A stretch of 64,000 bases of DNA from Leptobrachium leishanense (lineage: Eukaryota; Chordata; Amphibia; Anura; Megophryidae), in NCBI GenBank assembly GCA_009667805.1, contig CM019065.1:156355322-156419321 (forward strand), written 5' to 3'. Each line of letters opens with the position of its first letter. The stretch's first letter is position 1. Positions 10,516 through 22,106 of this stretch are shown in pieces. The position numbers and the translations under genes are program-made. Below the pieces are notes generated by a model. The model had not been told where the DNA came from. It did no database searches and worked only from the letters and a program-made list of their open reading frames with translations.

Positions 10516-10720
10516 ATCCTTCCTAACGCTAGTTAATCTGTGCTTGCACTTTGCGCTCCCCATGTTAGGTATAGGGAGCGCAGAGTACAGTAAACTCGCA
10601 CTACAATTTGTAAATTAACGAGTGATAACGGATTTTTTAAGTGCGGTGCACTATGACCTCCTTTGAGCTAGCACTAACGTGATCGCTAGTGTTAGCTTGA
10701 AGGAGGTAATAGAGCCCTCA

Positions 10721-11752
10721 GTGTGTGTTGAGATCGTCTTGTGTGTTTTTTTGTCTTTTTCTTACATTTTTAGATCATTTCAGCAGCACAACATCAAGTC
10801 AATCTAAGTTCAGGGTTCTGCTTCCTAAATCATATTTAAATGTTTCCATGACAACTGTAATATACTACATAACAAAGACATTTTCCAAATTTTCCCAAAT
10901 GTGAACTGGAACATCGCAACCTGTCTACATTATAGAATGTAACAATACAAGAAGAATTGTAGTGGGCAGCTGACTCAGGGGGGGGGGCGAAACCAGGAAG
11001 CTCAGTATGCTCTGAGGTGGGTCGGATAGTCTGTAGGGATTTTAAGGGGTCTGAAATAAATTATGTTTTACAAAAAGAAAACATTAATTTTAAATTATTT
11101 ATTTTTCTGCTTCTGCATTTCTGGTAGTTTCTTCATGTCTTCTTTTGACAAAAATTTACTTTATAAGTATATTGTAGATCTTGTTGAGTTCTTTTAGTAC
11201 TACATATCTGTGTTTAAGTTTTCACTTTTCACTGTGCACCCTGAGCAAGCACCTGGGAGAGCAGAACACATAGGGCAGGCATCTCAAACTCCAGCCCTCC
11301 AACATTGATGGCCTACAATTCCCAAAATTCTTTTCAATGCAATAGAAGGTCAGGGAATCATGGGAGTTGTAGTTTAGAACTATCTGGGGGCCGGGGTTTG
11401 CGATCCCTGACATAGGCCGTATATTTCCTCCTCAACATAATAACTGTTTGAGGATTATATTAAGTGCTGTGTCTGACTTTTTTTTTATGAACCCACAGGT
11501 CTGCATTCCAAGTTGAGTAGTAACGGTTGTGTGAGGCTTGGCAATTACTACTGGTCCTCATGCAATTGCTACCACTCCATTTGTTATTCCAAATTCATCT
11601 TTCTCACTTGAATGATAAACAGTACGTGCACAAACTGCACTAGTGTTTGAATACTGAGTGATTCCAGGTTGTTAATCTTTCACAAGCACAAAAAAATGCC
11701 AGAAAACTGCGCCATCATGAACTTTGTGTAGAGTGATTTCATGAAAACACTA
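10721..11752. other. unassigned sequence
   Basis: AT-rich with a G-run near 10978-10988. A TGGCCTACAATTCCC / GGGAGTTGTAGTTTAG pair near 11309-11375 may be a small decayed hairpin MITE. No gene is supported. Confidence 0.35.
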
Positions 11753-12059
11753 TAGGGGTTATACAGAGAGAGCCGAAATGTCACCGAACAAGGAATTTCC
11801 CCATACGGTAACATTTCGGGGCCATTTGGCTATTCAGAGAGCAAGCAGTTCGGCAAATTTTGGCGAACTGCCAGCAAGTACGATGCCTGTTCGAAGGCAG
11901 TGAAATCCCCCATAGAGAAGCAATGGCTCATCTATTCACAGACGAACAGCAGTGAAAGGTTACCAAATGCCCTGCTGTTCAGTGGTTTCATTCGGCAGAT
12001 TTATGCAGGTGAATTCCATAGGCTTCAATGTTAAAAATATTCCCATTTTTATTCAATAT

Positions 12060-13199
12060 TTAACCTCTTCACTGCGGGTGACTTGTGGGGAACTCCTGCT
12101 ATATGCGGAGGACGTTCCCCACATATCACCCACTAGCGGGAGCCCTGGGAGAGATACTCACCTCTCTCCGGGGTCCCGCGGCGTTCTGACTTCTAGGAAG
12201 TCAGACGTGTCTTTTAAGGGCCTCCCCACATAAATGACATCATCGTGATTGGCGATGCGCGATAATGTCATTTTCGGGCGACCCCCCGGCAAAGCCGGGA
12301 GATCGCCTGAAAGGGAGGGGGATCCTTTCGGATCCCTCTCACTCCCAATCGGGAGGTCCCCCCTCTTACAAACCAGACACCGCTTAAAAGGGGAGAGTCT
12401 CCCCTTTTAAGCAGTACCTGGTTTTAACCCCTGGTTTTAACCCACTTGATCATGGCCTAGCTTCGGTGGGGGCCACCATCTTGGATGGCGGCTCCACCTC
12501 CGGGTCCCCCCTGGCCACCTGACGTCAGTTAGCAGGGTAACCCCTAGCTGCCCGGGGATTTCCCAAGGAAATCCCCTGGTGGAGATAGGGGTTCCTTTGA
12601 ACCCCCATATCTCCCGAACCGTGGCAGCTACTGTGGCCTTTCGAATGATACGAAACATGACCATGTTTGAAGCAAAAAAATAAAAATAATTAAAAAAAAA
12701 TAAGAAAGAGAAAAAAACTTGTTTTTTTGTGTGTTGTTTTTTTTAATGCAGCAATATTGTTCCCATTTCAATTATATTGTGAACAATGATGCTACACTAA
12801 TGATTTTTTTCTATGGGGTGCGTTTGCTAAAAATCACGTAATTCCCCCCAAAAAAATGTAACGTCCCCATTTCTAATTATTTTAACAAGCACAACCCATA
12901 GAAAATATTAACGCGAAATCTCGTATGATAAAATATGAAAAAAAAACTTTACACGGTGTAGATGATTAAAAATTCACATTTTATTGCATTTTTTGTTATA
13001 ATATACAGACAGGGCATAACGTATACATATAATAATGATATATTATGAATCTGCGGAGTCTGCAGGAAAGAACGATTTATAATATGTCTGGGTGGTATAA
13101 TAAAACGTGGCTTCAAATCGCGTTTAAACATGATGAGCAAAAGCAGTAAAAATGAGCTCAGCACACAGACGTGAAATGGCTCTGCAGTGAAAGGGTTAA
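12060..13199 (+). mobile_element. TTAA-site DNA element
   Basis: TTAA at 12060-12063 and 13196-13199 bracket TTAACCTCTTCACTGCGG and CTGCAGTGAAAGGGTTAA. It sits in the host MITE exactly where other copies read AATATCTAATAAACC, so the host site is reconstructed by removing it. The order is GC-rich module, then AT-rich module with GAACAATGATGCTACAC and ATGATGAGCAAAAGCAG. Non-autonomous; no transposase ORF. Confidence 0.8.
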
Positions 13200-13217
13200 T
13201 AAACCATTTATTCTTTT

Positions 13218-15222
13218 ATACAGAAACAATGGCGTTGCGCCCATACTCACCGGAGCGGCAGCAACTGCCAGGAGTAACAGCCCAGTTAATGTATAAAACA
13301 TAACAAGGGAAAAAAGGTGTCATCTGCGCTCGTTTCTATGTGTTCCATGTACAACAAAACTGAGGTTTTTGTTTGTTTCAATGGCCATTGCAACGTAAGC
13401 TCACTCGCCACTTCACGGCACCTATTTACAGAGTGAGTACCTAACATGTACCAAAAGGCCGCTCTACTGAGTAGCTCCAAGCCCCTCCTGCTGCTTTTCA
13501 GCCAAGGAGAGGCAAAGATGTGGTGGGTTTTATTTATACACGCACCAAACACTTCTCATTTGGGATTAAAAACAAAAACATGGAAAGAGGAACAGCTGCA
13601 GAACGACGGACTGGTGTTACAAGCATGATATACATAAATACAGAAAAAATGGCGTCGCGCCCATACTCACCGGAGAGGCAGCAACTGCCAGGAGTAACAG
13701 GCCAGTTAATGTATAAAGCATAACAAGGGAAAAAAGGTGTCATCTGCGCTCGTTTCTATGTGTTCCATGTACAACAAAACTGAGGTTTTTGTTTGTTTCA
13801 ATGGCCATTGCAACGTAAGCTCACTCGCCACTTCACGGCACCTCTTTACAGAGTGAGTACCTAACATGTACCAAAAGGCCGCTCTACTGAGCCATTGAAA
13901 CAAACAAAAACCTCAGTTTTGTTGTACATGGAACACATAGAAACGAGCGCAGATGACACCTTTTTTCCCTTGTTATGTTTTATACATTAACTGGGCTGTT
14001 ACTCCTGGCAGTTGCTGCCGCTCCGGTGAGTATGGGCGTGACGCCATTTTTTCTGTATTTATGTATATCATGCTTGTAACACCAGTCCGTCGTTCTGCAG
14101 CTGTTCCTCTTTCCATGTTTTTGTTTTCAATCCCAAATGGGAAGTGTTTGGTGCGTGTATAAATAAAACCCACCATATCTTTGCCTCTCCTTGGCTGAAA
14201 AGCAGCAGGAGGGGCTTGGAGCTGCTCAGTAGAGCGACCTTTTGGTACATGTTAGGTACTCACTCTGTAAAGAGGTGCCGTGAAGTGGCGAGTGAGCTTA
14301 CGTTGCAATGACCATTGAAACAAACAAAAACCTCAGTTTTGTTGTACATGGAACACATAGAAACGAGCGCAGATGACACCTTTTTTCCCTTGTTATGTTT
14401 TATACATTAACTGGGCTGTTATTCCTGGCAGTTGCTGCCGCTCAGGTGAGTATGGGCGCGACGCCATTTTTTCTGTATTTATGTATATCATGCTTGTAAC
14501 ACCAGTCCGTCGTTCTGCAGCTGTTCCTCTTTCCATGTTTTTGTTTTTAATCCCAAATGGGAAGTGTTTGGTGCGTGTATAAATAAAACCCACCATATCT
14601 TTGCCTCTCCTTGGCTGAAAAGCAGCAGGAGGGGCTTGGAGCTGCTCAGTAGAGTGGCCTTTTGGTACATGTTAGGTACTCACTCTGTAAAGAGGTGCCG
14701 TGAAGTGGCGAGTGATCTTACGTTGCAATGGCCATTGAAACAAACAAAAACCTCAGTTTTGTTGTACATGGAACACATAGAAACGAGCGCAGATGACACC
14801 TTTTTTCCCTTGTTATGTTTTATACATTAACTGGGCTGTTACTCCTGGCAGTTGCTGCCGCTCAGGTGAGTATGGGCGCGACGCCATTTTTTCTGTATTT
14901 ATGTATATCATGCTTGTAACACCAGTCCGTCGTTCTGCAGCTGTTCCTCTTTCCATGTTTTTGTTTTTAATCCCAAATGGGAAGTGTTTGGTGCGTGTAT
15001 AAATAAAACCCACCATCTCTGCCTCTCCTTGGCTGAAAAGCAGCAGGAGGGGCTTGGAGCTGCTCAGTAGAGCGGCCTTTTGGTACATGTTAGGTACTCA
15101 CTCTGTAAAGAGGTGCCGTGAAGTGGCGAGTGAGCTTACGTTGCAATGGCCATTGAAACAAACAAAAACCTCAGTTTTGTTGTACATGGAACACATAGAA
15201 ACGAGCGCAGATGACACATTTT
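13218..15222. repeat. 420-bp satellite cluster with an internal inversion
   Basis: Units of 420 bp (the same motif at 13241 and 13661; 13953, 14373 and 14793) run in one orientation from 13218 to 13890 and in the opposite orientation from 13891 to 15222, about 1.6 and 3.2 units. Recognisable blocks are ATGGCGTCGCGCCCATACTC, CTGCCAGGAGTAACAGCCCA and AACAAAACTGAGGTTTTTG. Units differ at only a few positions, so the array is young or homogenised. ORFs of 60-90 codons recur in every unit but follow the repeat and lack protein-like constraint. Confidence 0.9.
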
Positions 15223-15923
15223 TTCCCATTCTTTTAATCTGCAGTAAAAAGTGTCTTTATTTATAGATTTTTTTTGGATCTTTCAGGCTTTTTTTGGCAT
15301 TTTCCAGCACATTTTTTTCTGTTTTTTTTTTTTAAAAGCGTTTTTTCTTTTTCCTGTAACAGACCTTTTTATTATCATTCATAGGACCTTATATGGTAAT
15401 TCCAGACATTTTCGTTAGGTAATTTTTTTGAAAATAGCATTTAAATTTTGACACTTTCAATTGTATTGTTTTTTTTTGTTTTTTTCCTTACCCCGTTCGT
15501 CAGCTTGTCGTCTTTTCCGGCGGCTGGTCTGCGCTGTGATCGGCGGCTCGGCGGCTTTTTCCGACGTGTTTTTTAGCGGCGGTTCCTGCGGCTTTTTCAG
15601 GGGAGTGTTCGACAGGTGTTTGTCGGGTTTTCCCTGCACGTCAGGGACCCTGTGGTGAATGCTGAATTCCCCGCAGGGTGTGGAACTTTGATTCCCTGAA
15701 GTGCGGGGAACGAGAGAGCACTGAAATGTCAGCGACATTTCGGTGCTCTCTGAATAACCTCCTATTACTTTTACAAATTATTTACCCCTACACTCACCTA
15801 CCAGGCACCTCCAAGATTGTTGAGCCAATCTGGCTCTACCGACGATGTGAAAGTAAGAACACTGAGGTAAAAACAATTCCATTGGTGACCTTCTGCTGAA
15901 ACTTTGATTTCTGTGAAATCTCT

Positions 15924-16105
15924 CAGGTCTATTCAGAGAAAGGTGAAAACCAGGAGAACTGTCGGGAGAAGAGAACAATCTAGACCAAATAGCCGATTTG
16001 GAAAGTGAGATAAATGGGAGAATTTTTCTGGTTTGGATATTTTGACCTAGAATTTTCACTTCTCCAGTCATTCTCCTGAGTTTCACCTTTCTTTGAATAG
16101 AGTCC
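15924..16105. mobile_element. short MITE with CAGGKYTATTCA ends, decayed copy
   Basis: It matches the 182-bp element at 25445-25626 in the reverse sense: GAGAAAGGTGAAAACCAGGA at the left, a central AAATGGGAGAATTTTTCTGG, and a right arm ending GTTTCACCTTTCTTTGAATA. The terminal bases are degraded, so the exact ends are uncertain. Confidence 0.6.
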
Positions 16106-16179
16106 CTTAAGAGCTCCCTATTAACATACCTCAATACGGAATGCACCTGTAAACATGTAACATAGTGACTATATTTCCT

Positions 16180-16357
16180 ACATATTTATTTTCTGCTAAT
16201 CTGTATATTTGGTTTTTTTGCTAATATCTTGCATTATACTACTTTGTATTTCTGTAACTGTAACACTTCAATGTTCTTGAACCCAGGACATACTTGAAAA
16301 TGAGAGAAATCTCAATGTATCCTTCCTGGTAAAATCCTTTATAAATAAATAATTAAA
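16180..16357 (+). mobile_element. SINE, 3' part
   Basis: It contains TTGTATTTCTGTAACTGTAA, TGAACCCAGGACATACTTGA and the tail AATCTCAATGTATCCTTCCT followed by GGTAAAATCC and a TAAA-type repeat. The same order occurs at 26795 and 48240, and in reverse with an additional tRNA-like head at 30571-30752. It is a 5'-truncated copy. Confidence 0.65.
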
Positions 16358-16566
16358 TCAGTCTGTATAAAATTGTAAATCTCTTTGGTTTATCTGAATG
16401 GAGTTGAGTGGATTGCTGCCACTAATGTTAATAGTGTTTTTATTGGAAAGGAATAGATACTCCTTTTAACCATCATAAGCTGCAATCTGTAGAACACTCA
16501 GCCACCCCTTTGGTGGGTGAGACATTATCTATTCAAAGGTCAAAACATTCACAAATTTGCTCATTA

Positions 16567-16986
16567 AGGCTAGGGTCAAACGAAAGCATTTTTACACGCA
16601 AACGTAAAAAAGTGCGTCCGAACGCATTGATGTATTTTTTCACGGAATATGCGAAAACGGTCATACGATGCGCATTTTCGTGCGTGATGTTTTACGAATC
16701 CAAACCAGGAAACTTTTTGCGTCTGGACGTTATGTTGGCCGGACACGAGCAGGGTCTGACGTCTCCAAATCACACACACACACACACACAGCGCACTCTG
16801 TACGTCCGTACTAGGGGTTCTGCGCTCTCGAAAAAATGCATTCATTTTCCACTTGCGTTGCGCGGCCGGACTTTCGTGCGACCGTACTTCGTATATTGGC
16901 TGTCATTGCCCGTCATTTGCTGCTAGTGCAGCCGTGATTAAGTGCGCCAGAACGCACGTTAAAAATGTGCTTGTCTGACCCCAGCC
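16567..16986. mobile_element. Harbinger-like MITE (AGGCTAGGGTC ends)
   Basis: AGGCTAGGGTCAAACGAAAG at the left pairs with GCTTGTCTGACCCCAGCC at the right. TTA flanks both sides (16564-16566, 16987-16989). Arms continue inward with CGTAAAAAAGTGCGTCCGAA. A short CA repeat lies near 16772-16790. Related copies are at 38409-39162 and 50848-51274. No coding capacity. Confidence 0.75.
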
Positions 16987-16989
16987 TTA

Positions 16990-18037
16990 ATCTCATTGAA
17001 CTTCCACGATTTTCTGTAATAAGACAATTTTTTTATCTCTGTGCAATAAAGCTAAAAAAAAAATTCTATCATAAATTTATGAAACTTGGAGGAAAAAAAT
17101 AATTCAGTTTGAAAATAAAATAAAGTGTATTTGTCCATTTATTCTTTATGTGTACAGAGCACATTCTCTTGGGCCTCTGATCTCTCCTCCTACTTTGTGT
17201 GTCATGACTAGACATGTGCAAAGCGATCACAAATTGATTTGTCAGATCAGTTCATAGTTCAGGTAGGAAATCAAATATTTATACTGATTCGGCAGCCATT
17301 TAAAATGAATGCAGATTTTCCGTGACATCATTTAGATGCGCTTATGCTTACAGCTCCAAGATTCACCTGCTGATTAGTTCTCCGAGGCCTCAATTCATGT
17401 CACACTGTACGCTTTTCCTGATATGAACATAAGGATCTCCATGATTATGTAGAATTTTTATTTATGGACACATTTATACCTAGAAATTTCTTAACAAGCT
17501 AACCATGCACTCTTCAAAAATATTAACCATTTAGCAAATCACCAAAAACAATCCAGGTCACGGCTCAACGAGTTATGGTAACCGGATAGTTGATGGTACT
17601 CGCGGGGATACGATTCTTAAAGAGCAGCTGTCACGTTTGGGTTAGAACAGCTCCTTAAAAAACTGCCCTTGGGATTTAGCAACGCACCAGGAATATTTGA
17701 GGTTTCCCTTGGGGATTTACAGGTACTTAAAAAAAAAAAAAAAGACCAAGCCCCTGACCAAGCATGCTGGGAAAAATCATGGAAAAGTTTGAAGACCACT
17801 AGGATAGGGTAAATTTCAAATGAAAATGGAGTGAAGCATTATGTTTTTAAAATGCAATGACAAAGATGACATATGCTGAAAAAAATTGTTCATTTCACCA
17901 TATCCCACTATTTCATGAGTCCAGATTTCACAAACATGAGAGTAAAAAAATTCATTTTCCAGATGGCACAATAGCAAAAAAATCTGGCATACACAAACAA
18001 GAGCAAAGTGTCCTTACAGGTTTTTTTAAAGAGATCG
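16990..18037. other. unassigned sequence
   Basis: AT-rich sequence with a 15-17 base poly-A near 17728. No convincing ORF or terminal repeat. Confidence 0.4.
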
Positions 18038-18039
18038 GC

Positions 18040-18450
18040 ATAGAAACATAGAAAAATGTCAGCAGATAAGAACCTTTCGGCCCATCTAGTCTGCCCAATT
18101 ACATGGATACTTTACCTGGATTTATCTTTTGTTTAGGATAGCCTTATGCCTATCCCATGCTTGCTTAAATTCAATTACTGTTTTGGCCTCTACCACTTCA
18201 ACTGGAAGGCTGTTCCATGTATCCACCACCCTCTCAGTAAAATAATGCTTCCTGATGTTACTTTTAAACCTTTGCCCCTCTAATCTAAGACTATGTCCTC
18301 TTGTTTTGCTACTTTGTTTCCTTTTAAATATACTCCCTTCCTCTACCTTGTGGATTCCCTTTACAAGACTGACAGACTGAAACATTGGCCTTCCCATTTT
18401 CAACTGAGTCTCCTTTAGAAAGTGATTGCTTTGTTTGGTTGTGTTGGACA
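18040..18450 (-). mobile_element. CR1 LINE, 3' end
   Basis: The plus strand begins with ATAGAAACATAGAAAAATG, the complement of a CR1 3' microsatellite tail, then CGGCCCATCTAGTCTGCCCA, a block common in frog CR1 copies. The minus-strand frame ending at 18122 contains VVDTWNSLPVEVVEAKTVIE, the conserved C-terminus of the CR1 ORF2 protein. Upstream of KGIHKVEEG the sequence no longer follows the 22.1-kb copy, so it is truncated or rearranged there. Confidence 0.8.
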
Positions 18451-19488
18451 TATTGACTTAGGACATGAGAATAAGTCCTAAAACTAAGGACCAGAAGCAC
18501 AGAAGAAAATAGATACTTGCGCCATGTTGTTTTTCTTTCACAATAGAATGGGGTGAAATTAAGTTCATTTTCTTCAGAGCAAAAGCTTTAGTGAACAGTC
18601 AATAACTATCTTTATCCGGCTAAAGGGAGTAAGACTGCTCTGATCAGTGTTTCTAACGGTTGTTAATGATGTGAATTAAAATAAAGGTATCTGCAGCAGA
18701 TGTCCCAATTACTATGACATTTATAGACTACTAACCCTACCTATCTAAACAGGAACTTACATACCCGTATATTGTTGGCCCTGTATATGGTGCAAGGTGT
18801 TCTCATGGGATAATCCTCTGGAATAGGGGGTTTAGGTCCGGCACCACAAATGAAAGCTTTTGATGCCTATATATGGATATAGGTAGTATTCTGTTGACGG
18901 AGGGCATAAGGAATATCCAAACTTAAAGTCTGTATTTTAAAACATGTATATTTATTTAAACATAGCATAAAATCTTATACAAAATCAAAGGTCTTGTTAA
19001 AATCCTAAGTAGGAAATATAGGGGTGTCTCTGAAACGCATTTCGCAGTTGTTAATCGGCTTCCTGAGTCTGACTGTAGAGATCCCTCTAATCGACACCTT
19101 GCATCTTATACAGGGCCGACTACATACGGGCCCTGGAATAAGTAAGTGGCCATTTGCTAAAACATTATCACTATATTCCACTATTATCACTGATTTGTAT
19201 AAGTCATACTGCACTAGTATTGCTGTTTATAGTAAGATAAATATATATATATACATATGGATATATATACATTCACTTTGCGCTTAAGGGATCTGTTTTG
19301 CTATTTGTTCTAGTGTCTATAAGTGATGACCGGGAGATAAGTCACAAGGGTTCTCGAGTTATAACCAGCATTCATTGCTTCTCGACAGTTGTATTGGAGG
19401 GATGTGCTGAATGGTATTTTGACTTGCCTCTCCATGGTCAAAGGGTAGAGATGTTACCTCTGGACTCCACAGACGATATTTTGTGGTA
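18451..19488. other. unassigned sequence with a degenerate hammerhead-like motif
   Basis: Near 19023-19075 the minus strand reads CTCAGGAAGCCGATTAACAA and then GCGAAATGCGTTTCAGAG, similar in layout to frog PLE hammerheads but with broken core boxes. A short AT repeat lies near 19241-19270. No gene. Confidence 0.35.
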
Positions 19489-19620
19489 GCAAGTATGTAC
19501 TGTTAGGTGTCTTGCCCAAGGACACTTACTGGAGAGGTGCTCTGGCTGAGATTCGAACCTGGGTCTCCACGGGTATAGAGCAGTGATGTTACCTCTACTC
19601 CACCCAGCCGGTATTCAAAT
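19489..19620 (-). mobile_element. SINE head fragment with tRNA-like B box
   Basis: TGTCTTGCCCAAGGACACTT, GATTCGAACCTGGGTCTCC and TAGAGCAGTGATGTTACCTC match the head of the SINE at 30571-30752. Read on the minus strand, GGTTCGAATCTC is a pol III B-box-like motif. The SINE tail is missing here. Confidence 0.55.
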
Positions 19621-19680
19621 GTACTGATCTTGTAAAGCGCTGCAGAATTTGTGGCACTATATAAATATAGGATAATAATA
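19621..19680 (+). mobile_element. L2 LINE 3' tail fragment
   Basis: TTGTAAAGCGCTGCAGAATT followed by GTGGCACTATATAAATA is the characteristic L2 3' end and matches the tail of the L2 copy at 58170-58215. Only the last 60 bases remain. Confidence 0.6.
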
Positions 19681-19681
19681 A

Positions 19682-20160
19682 CGCCGAACAGCAATGAAAA
19701 GTTGGTGAAATGCCCAGATTTTCGGTGCTTTCATTCGACAGGTTTAAACAGGCAAATCCCATAGGTTGCAATGTAAACAAAATTCCCTGTTTTTATAAAT
19801 TTTTTATTTAACCGTTTATTCTTTTTGTAGGCAGCAAAAATTATTTTTATTGATTTATTTTTTAGGCATTTTTCTGGATTTTTTGGGCAAAATGTTTGAT
19901 TATGATTTTTTCTAAAATGGCTGTATTTTTTTTTATTTGATAACAGACCTTTTTATTGTTATTCAAAGGACCTTCTATATTATTTCCATTCATTTTCATG
20001 CATTATTTTTGCTCAAAACGCCTTTTAAAAATTTAGGGGTTCTTTTTCTATTTTTTTACCCCTGTTTGGTGACTGATAGGCTTTTTTTCTGCAGCGTTTG
20101 GCAGCTGGTTGCCTTTTTCCGGCAGCCTTCGATGGTCTATTCGGCAGGTCAGCTGCGTTA
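19682..20160 (+). mobile_element. CAGGGTTATTC-family MITE, internal fragment
   Basis: It carries family interior motifs in order: CCGAACAGCAATGAAAAGTT, TTTCATTCGACAGGTTTAAA, AATCCCATAGGTTGCAATGT, a T-rich stretch, then GACCTTTTTATTGTTATTC. Both terminal repeats are missing. Confidence 0.65.
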
Positions 20161-20755
20161 GTGCCAATCGAATTTGTGGGAGCATGGGGTGAAATTTCTT
20201 CAGATTACATCAACAAATTGACAGCTAGAATGCCAACAGTCTGCACTGGAATTGCTGCACGTGGAGGGTTCTTTGATGAAAACAAAGTTTGAAAGACACA
20301 ATTATTAGTACACTTAAAATGCATTACTATGACTATATTTCCAATTGAAATACATTTTATGTACAGAAGATATTCATGGAAAGTAAGGAAATTGTTAGGA
20401 GTGACCCCAAACTCTTGAATGCTAATATATAGATGCAAATGTTTGCATACCCTGGCAGAAACTGTGAAATATTGATATTGAAAATATGATTGATCATGCC
20501 AAAACTTTCTTTCATTTAAAGATAGTGATCATATGAAGCCATCTATTATCACATAGTTTTTTGGCTCCAGAAATCACCCAAACCGCTCTGATCAAAAGTT
20601 TACATACCCTGGATTTTTTGGCCTTGTTACAGACACACAAATTGAGACACAAGTTAAAATGACAATTAAAGGTTAATTCCCCACATCTGTGGCTTTTTAA
20701 ATCGCAGTTAATGTCTGTATAAATAGTCACTGAGCAGACTAGATACTGAGCCATG

Positions 20756-21907
20756 GGTAGCAGAAAAGAACTGTCAAATGACCTGCATAACAAGGTAATG
20801 GAACTTTATAAAGATGGAAGTGGATACAAAAAGATATCCAAAGCCTTGAAAATGCCAGACAGTACAGTTCAATCACTTATTAAGAAGTGGAAAATGTGGG
20901 GATCTCTTGATAGCTAGCCAAGGTCAGGTAGATCAAGAAAGATTGCAGCCACAACTGCCTGCTGAATTGATCGGGATCATAGGTGTGTGCACAGGGTGTG
21001 CCTGGTGTGACCAGGCAAACCCTAATGTTGGGTAAAGGGTTCATCTTTGTACACCTACATTGAAATTTTGGCTGTTTCTCATCTAGTTCTTGATAAATAG
21101 CATTCCTAAATAAAAAATAACTGTTCTGTCCAAAATTATCCATGCATAGATATGTAATTAATAAATGTTCCTTGGGTGCACACTTTAATGAAATGGGCTG
21201 TACACACCATTGCTTGGGATACAAAGAAAAACCCACAAGTAAACCCAGGAGAAATACAGGCTGCTCTGGAAAAGACGGTGTGGTTATTTCAAGGAGCAAA
21301 ACATAACGATACTTGAACAAAAATGAGCTACACGGTCAAGTTGCCAGAAAGAAGCCTTTACTGCACCAATGCCACAAAAAACCTGGTTGCAATATGTCCA
21401 TCAACACTTTGACACACTTCGCTGCTTCTAGCACCCTGCAATTTGGAGCGACAAAACCAAAATAGAGCTTTATGGTCACCACCATAAGCGTTATGTTTGG
21501 AGAAGGGTCAACAAGGCCTATAGTGACATTATACTATCCCCATTGTGAAGCATGGTGGTGGCTCACTGATGTTTTGGGGTTGTGTGAGTTCTAAAGGCAC
21601 AGGGAATCTTGTGAAAATTGATGGTAAGGTAAATGCAGCATGCTATCGGAAAATACTGGCAAACAATTTGCATTCTTCTGCACAAAAGCTGTCCATGGAA
21701 GGCTCTTGGACTTTCCAGCATGACAAGGAACCTAAGCACAAGGCCAAGTTGACCCTCCAGTGGTTACCGCAGAAAAAGGTGAAGGTTCTGGGGTGGCATT
21801 CACAGTCTTCTGACTTTAATATCATCGATCCACTCTGGAAAGATCTCAAAGGTGCGTTTCATACAAAACAACCAACGACTTTGCATGACATGAAGGCATT
21901 TCGCTAA
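20756..21907 (+). pseudogene. Tc1 transposase, broken
   Basis: The N-terminal helix-turn-helix region is readable from about 20756 (LSNDLHNKVMELYKDGSGYK, then KISKALKMPDSTVQ) and hits a stop near 20917. A stretch around 20980-21225 does not fit the transposase and is probably an insertion; its start resembles hAT ends of the AGGTGTGTGCACAGGG type. The catalytic half reopens at 21545 with KHGGGSLMFWGC, HDKEPKHKAKLTLQWLPQKK and a DPLWKDLK segment where the last acidic residue of DDE should be. The canonical N-D-PKH aspartate reads K-E-PKH, so the site is damaged. Dead copy. Confidence 0.8.
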
Positions 21908-22106
21908 GATGAAAGGGCAGCTATACCACATGCAAGATTCCGGGGCCTCATTTACCACTATTAAAATAGACTGCACGCTGTAATTTATAGTAAAGGGGGC
22001 AGTACACAGTATTATGAACTATGGGTATGCAGACGTTTGAACAGGGGTCATTTCATTTTTGTATTTGTTGCCTTATATTGTTTTATAATTGTGCCATTCT
22101 GTTATA

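Larger units (their letters stand above)
8706..10717. mobile_element. Harbinger-like MITE split by a hAT-like element
   Basis: The ends are GGGCACTATCATG at the left and the complement of GGGCTCTATTACC at the right, with TTA (8703-8705) and TCA (10718-10720) as a mutated 3-bp TWA-type duplication. An inner inverted repeat, AGTAACTAGCGTTAGGA against TCCTAACGCTAGTTAAT, directly flanks the nested element at 9233-10515, so both halves belong to one palindromic MITE. GGGC ends and TWA duplications are typical of PIF/Harbinger MITEs. No transposase. Confidence 0.55.
11753..15761 (+). mobile_element. CAGGGTTATTC-family MITE copy E with nested elements
   Basis: The left end (TAGGGGTTATACAGAGAG) and right end (CTCTCTGAATAACCTC) are degraded family termini, and CTA occurs on both sides (11750-11752 and 15762-15764). 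The interior follows copy D (48898): ACATTTCGGGGCCATTTGGC, a GGCGAACTGCCAGCAAGTA motif, and a right part with CCGCAGGGTG and AAATGTCAGCGACATTTCGG. Two later insertions split it: a TTAA element at 12060-13199 and a satellite cluster at 13218-15222. Confidence 0.75.

Noticed and set aside
13953..15266. Recurring 60-93 codon ORFs in each satellite unit
   Set aside because: They occur on both strands of every 420-bp unit at the same phase; the conservation is at DNA level and no domain is recognisable.
19552..19575. tRNA gene suggested by GATTCGAACCTGGGTCTCC
   Set aside because: Only a B-box-like motif is present and it belongs to a SINE head; no cloverleaf can be drawn around it.
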